Notes under the pieces: generated by a model
What the model was told of the DNA's origin: nothing
The model's input: only the letters and a program-made list of their open reading frames with translations
Database searches by the model: none
Program-made: the position numbers and the translations under genes
Shown: piece by piece, positions 6,275 to 8,865 of the stretch
Position numbering within the stretch: the stretch's first letter is position 1
Layout: each line of letters starts with the position of its first letter
Origin: Pseudomonadota bacterium
Lineage (GTDB): Bacteria > Pseudomonadota > Alphaproteobacteria > Caulobacterales > Caulobacteraceae
Assembly (NCBI GenBank): GCA_023428785.1
Contig: JAEYWU010000007.1
Span: 1 to 8,865, forward strand
Length of the DNA: 8,865 bases
Reading direction: 5' to 3'

Positions 6275-6400
6275 ATGAGCGACGGATACAAGGCCCGCTT
6301 CGGCGTGACGAATGTGATCATGATGGCGGGCGCCCTGGCGGGGCTGGGCGGGGTCGTGGCCCTGTTCTTCGCGATGCTGCCCGCAGTGCTGGCAGGATAG
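6275..6400 (+). CDS. Small single-span membrane protein, unknown function
   Basis: This 41-residue frame starts MSDGYKARFG, a short polar basic head, followed by one long hydrophobic stretch (residues 11-40) with small residues spaced as GxxxG (G19, G23) and ending in VLAG. That is the build of a one-pass inner-membrane miniprotein with the head inside. Three things support it as real: the strong GGGAGGA ribosome binding site, GC-rich third positions like the neighbours, and a stop (TAG 6398-6400) placed directly before the ATG of the aspartic protease (6401). The abutting junction suggests translational coupling and a shared role, for example as partner, anchor or substrate of the protease; this is inference. 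I know no family for it, and it is short enough to be missed by automatic annotation. Confidence 0.75.
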   Translation: MSDGYKARFGVTNVIMMAGALAGLGGVVALFFAMLPAVLAG

Positions 6401-7336
6401 ATGCCGACACGCCGCTCTCTGCTCGGCGCCGTGGCGCTGTTCGGGGCCGGGGGAGCGGCGGCCTGGTTTCTCAAGGACCGGATCTTCTGGCCGGAGGCCA
6501 GCCTGTCGCCCGGCTCGGTCGACAGCGGCGTGCTGACCCTGCTGGAGACGCCCGCGCGCCTGCCGGTCGTGATGGTGGCCCTGAACGGGCGCACGACGCC
6601 CGCCCTGATCGACACCGGGGCGGAGGTGACGTCGGTCGACCAGAGCCTGGCGGACGAGATCGGGCTGGAGACGGCGGCGGCCCCGCCGCTGGTGGCCTTC
6701 GGCGCGGGCGGACACCGACAGGTGGTCACGGGCGCCGACCTGGCGCTGGAGATCGGCGAGATCGGCTTTTCGCGGGTGCGGGCCGCGGTGGTGGAGTTGG
6801 GGCCCCTGAGCCGGCCGGAGGCGGGCGGCATCCGGTTGGTGATAGGGCAGGACGTCCTGGGCGCCCTGCTGATCGAGCTGGACTTCGAGGGGCGCACGGC
6901 GCGCTTTCAGGACCGCTCGCGGGCGGCGCCGCCGGCCGACGCCGTCTTCGTGCCGGCGAAGGCGCGGGGACGGGGGCTGGAGGCGCGGGTCCGGGTCGAG
7001 GAGACGGTGCTGGACCTGTTGGTTGACACCGGCTCGACGGCGGCGGTGTCGCTGGCCGAGGCCACGGCCCGGACGGCCGGGCTGCTGGACGGGCGCGAGG
7101 CCGGCGTGTCGCGTCGCATCGTGCTGGGCGGCGTCAGCACGGGGCAGGTGGTCGAGGCCCGCGGCGTCACCGTGGCGGGACGCGATCTGGGCGCAACCGA
7201 AATCCATATCTATCCCGATGCCGGGGTGCCGGGATTCCCACGCGGGCTGCTGGGACTGGGGGCGATCGGGCAGGGCCGGGTGTGGCTGGATCTGGCCGGC
7301 GGACGCCTCGCGCTGAAACAGAACGGCGCTCACTAA
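6401..7336 (+). CDS. Two-lobed retropepsin-like aspartic protease, membrane-anchored or exported
   Basis: This 311-residue protein looks like an aspartic protease of the retropepsin-like superfamily carrying both catalytic lobes in one chain. Lobe 1 (about 45-170) has ALIDTGAEVTSVD with D71-T72-G73 and the later block LVIGQDVLG (147-155). Lobe 2 (about 180-306) has LLVDTGSTAAVS with D209-T210-G211 and GLLGLGAIG (282-290). Each lobe thus repeats the DTG plus hydrophobic-hydrophobic-Gly pattern that builds one half of the active site. The N-terminus, MPTRRSLLGAVALFGAGGAAAW, has a twin-arginine-like motif (TRRSLLG) and a hydrophobic stretch (7-23) without a clear cleavage site, so it is exported by Tat or anchored facing the periplasm. 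It directly abuts the preceding 41-residue membrane gene; no separate ribosome binding site is visible, which fits translational coupling. The substrate is unknown. Confidence 0.85.
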   Translation: MPTRRSLLGAVALFGAGGAAAWFLKDRIFWPEASLSPGSVDSGVLTLLETPARLPVVMVALNGRTTPALIDTGAEVTSVDQSLADEIGLETAAAPPLVAFGAGGHRQVVTGADLALEIGEIGFSRVRAAVVELGPLSRPEAGGIRLVIGQDVLGALLIELDFEGRTARFQDRSRAAPPADAVFVPAKARGRGLEARVRVEETVLDLLVDTGSTAAVSLAEATARTAGLLDGREAGVSRRIVLGGVSTGQVVEARGVTVAGRDLGATEIHIYPDAGVPGFPRGLLGLGAIGQGRVWLDLAGGRLALKQNGAH

Positions 7337-7355
7337 CCCAATCTTTGGTCTTTTC

Positions 7356-7374
7356 GTTCAGCCTGTTGGCGAAC
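7356..7374 (+). other. Small hairpin just before the sensor gene
   Basis: GTTC-A-GCC (7356-7363) can pair with GGCGAAC (7368-7374) around the loop TGTT, with one bulged A. It lies 8 bases before ATG 7383. The T-run (7351-7354) precedes the stem, so it is not an intrinsic terminator for the protease gene. It could influence translation of the sensor gene, but this is weak. Confidence 0.25.
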
Positions 7375-7382
7375 GGACCTGA

Positions 7383-8865
7383 ATGATGCCTAACGCCGCG
7401 ACCGAAGCTTCCCTCAACCGCCTCAGCAGCGTGGCCGCGACCCTGTTCGGCACGCCGGCGGCGACCGTGGTCCTGACCGGGCCGCAGGGGATGTCGCTAT
7501 GCGGCGGCCAGAACGTCTGTCGGGCGTCGGCGCCCAAGGCGATGAGCTTCACCGACGTCGCGCTGGGTCTGGGGCCGGATGAGGTGCTGGTGGTGCCGGA
7601 CGCCTCGGTTGATCCGAGGTTCTGCGAGAACGAGCTGGTCGCGGGCGCGGCCCACATTCGCTTCTATGCGGGCGCGGTAATCACCCAGCGGGACGGGCGC
7701 CGGGTCGGAACCCTGTGTGTCGTGGACCAGGTCGCCCGGCCGGCGCCGGACGCAGGCGCGCTGGAGTCGCTCAGGACCATGGCGGCTATGGCCGGCGATA
7801 TCCTGGACCGGGCGGACGAGGCGCGCCGCCGGGACGAAGAACTGACCATGCTGAACCTGGCCGAGACGATGTCGGGCGTGGGCCACTGGAAGCTGGATAT
7901 CGCCACCCAGTCCGTTCACTGGTCCGACGAGGTCTATCGGATCCACGGGGTGACGCCTGAGACCTTCGATCCGAACTATGACGACGCAGTCAGCTTCTAT
8001 CACCCCGAGGACCGCGAAGAGGTGCGCCGCCAGATCGGCCAGGTGATCCAGACGGGCGGCGCCTTCCAGTTCGAGCTGAGACTGGTGCGGCGCGACGGGG
8101 TCGAGCGCATCGTTCAGTCGCGCGCGGCGTCCGAGATCGGATCCGACGGGCCGCCAGTGTCGGTCTATGGCGTTTTCCGGGACGTGACCGAGGAGCGCCG
8201 GGCGCTGAAGGAGGCGCACAAGAACGAGGCGCGCTATCGGATGCTGGCGGACAACGCCGCGGACGTGATCGTGCGTGTGACGGCCGACGGCGAGCACAGG
8301 TACGTCTCGCCTGCCGTCGAGCAACTGATCGGCTGGCGCTACGACGAGATGACCGGACAGGTGGCGGACTACGTCCCGCAGGAAGACCGCCTGACGATCA
8401 TGAAGGCCGCGCGCCGCGTCCTGAGGACGGGTGAGCCCCGGTCGATCCAGCACCGGGTCAGGCACCGGGACGGGCGCACGGTCTGGGCGGAAAGCCGGGT
8501 CAGCGTCGTGTCGCGCGAAGACGGTCGGCCCGATGAGCTGCTGCTGTCGACCCGTGACATTTCGCGGCGCAAGGCGCTGGAGGAGCAACTGCAGGCCGCC
8601 CTGGCGCAGACCCGCGAAAGTGAGGCGCGCTACCGCCTGCTGACCGACCGCGCCGACGACATCATCATCAGCTACACCTACGATACGATGGTGACCTATG
8701 CGTCGCCGTCGCTGGAGCGGATCACCGGGATCAAGCCCGAAGAGATGATCGGCACGAGCGTCAACCGGCTGCTGCATCCAGAGGACTGCGCGGGTGTCGT
8801 GGCCAAGCTGGCCCAGTTCATCAGGGACAATCCCGACAAGGACACGACGACCCAGAGCTATCGCG
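7383..8865 (+). CDS. GAF and multi-PAS sensory signalling protein (partial, runs off the window)
   Basis: The frame is open from ATG 7383 to the window end, giving 494 residues without the C-terminus. Residues about 8-145 are a GAF domain, recognised by VVPDASVDPRF, IRFYAGAVI and GTLCVVD. PAS domain 1 spans about 159-270 (WKLDIATQSVHWSDEVYRIHG, PAC end VFRDVTEERR). PAS 2 spans about 281-395 (HRYVSPAVEQLIGW, STRDISRRKALE) and PAS 3 begins at about 412 (TYASPSLERITGIKPEEMIG, LLHPEDC). Short helical linkers with alternating charges join them, as in signalling helices. There is no signal peptide or membrane segment in the visible part, so it senses cytoplasmic signals or diffusible ligands. The output domain lies outside; a histidine kinase is most likely, but GGDEF/EAL output is possible. 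A second ATG follows at once (7386) and no strong ribosome binding site separates the two. It starts 46 bases after the protease gene. Confidence 0.9.
   Translation, partial: MMPNAATEASLNRLSSVAATLFGTPAATVVLTGPQGMSLCGGQNVCRASAPKAMSFTDVALGLGPDEVLVVPDASVDPRFCENELVAGAAHIRFYAGAVITQRDGRRVGTLCVVDQVARPAPDAGALESLRTMAAMAGDILDRADEARRRDEELTMLNLAETMSGVGHWKLDIATQSVHWSDEVYRIHGVTPETFDPNYDDAVSFYHPEDREEVRRQIGQVIQTGGAFQFELRLVRRDGVERIVQSRAASEIGSDGPPVSVYGVFRDVTEERRALKEAHKNEARYRMLADNAADVIVRVTADGEHRYVSPAVEQLIGWRYDEMTGQVADYVPQEDRLTIMKAARRVLRTGEPRSIQHRVRHRDGRTVWAESRVSVVSREDGRPDELLLSTRDISRRKALEEQLQAALAQTRESEARYRLLTDRADDIIISYTYDTMVTYASPSLERITGIKPEEMIGTSVNRLLHPEDCAGVVAKLAQFIRDNPDKDTTTQSYR

Noticed and set aside
1..8865. 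CRISPR array, tRNA, rRNA, toxin-antitoxin or restriction genes
   Set aside because: Reading both strands showed no regularly spaced short repeats, no cloverleaf or rRNA-like sequence, and no frames with the relevant motifs.

Overview
The window looks like chromosomal DNA of a high-GC alphaproteobacterium, most likely in the Caulobacterales (Brevundimonas-like). This rests on codon use with mostly G/C in third positions and on the gene content: exported M14 peptidase, Blc lipocalin, YcgN-type cysteine-cluster protein, bacterial retropepsin-like protease and a GAF/PAS sensor. The assignment is inferred from general knowledge, not from a database search. There is no rRNA, tRNA, CRISPR array, transposase or recognisable phage gene.

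Left half, all on the minus strand. In transcription order it holds a blc-type lipocalin lipoprotein (5626 to 5069), an exported protein of unknown function with six cysteines after its signal peptide (5011 to 3929), a CatB/Vat-like hexapeptide O-acetyltransferase (3787 to 3104) and a large exported M14 zinc carboxypeptidase-like protein (2690 to 48). About 410 bases upstream of the peptidase carry no gene. They hold its presumed promoter region, a cluster of TGCCA motifs and a decayed piece of sequence.

The most unusual structure is around the acetyltransferase. The last 56 bases of the unknown exported gene plus about 94 bases downstream of its stop (3835-3984) recur at 2922-3071, with 15 mismatches in 150 bases and no gap. 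The copies are 913 bases apart and face the same way, one on each side of the lower-GC acetyltransferase. The outer copy reads as a broken C-terminal tail of the same gene family. The resident gene also shifts to less GC-rich codons in its 3' two-thirds. The simplest reading is that a foreign segment carrying the acetyltransferase and a divergent 3' end replaced the original 3' end, which was left stranded. This is an inference.

Right half, all on the plus strand. It holds a YcgN-family cysteine-cluster protein (5777-6229), an unlisted 41-residue membrane protein with a strong ribosome binding site (6275-6400), and a two-lobed retropepsin-like aspartic protease whose start codon directly follows the small gene's stop (6401-7336). 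A GAF-PAS-PAS-PAS signalling protein follows and runs off the right end (7383-8865). The small membrane gene and the protease are very probably translated as a pair. Apart from the insertion scar and this pair, the region is ordinary housekeeping and envelope gene content, and I see no complete novel defence or mobile system.
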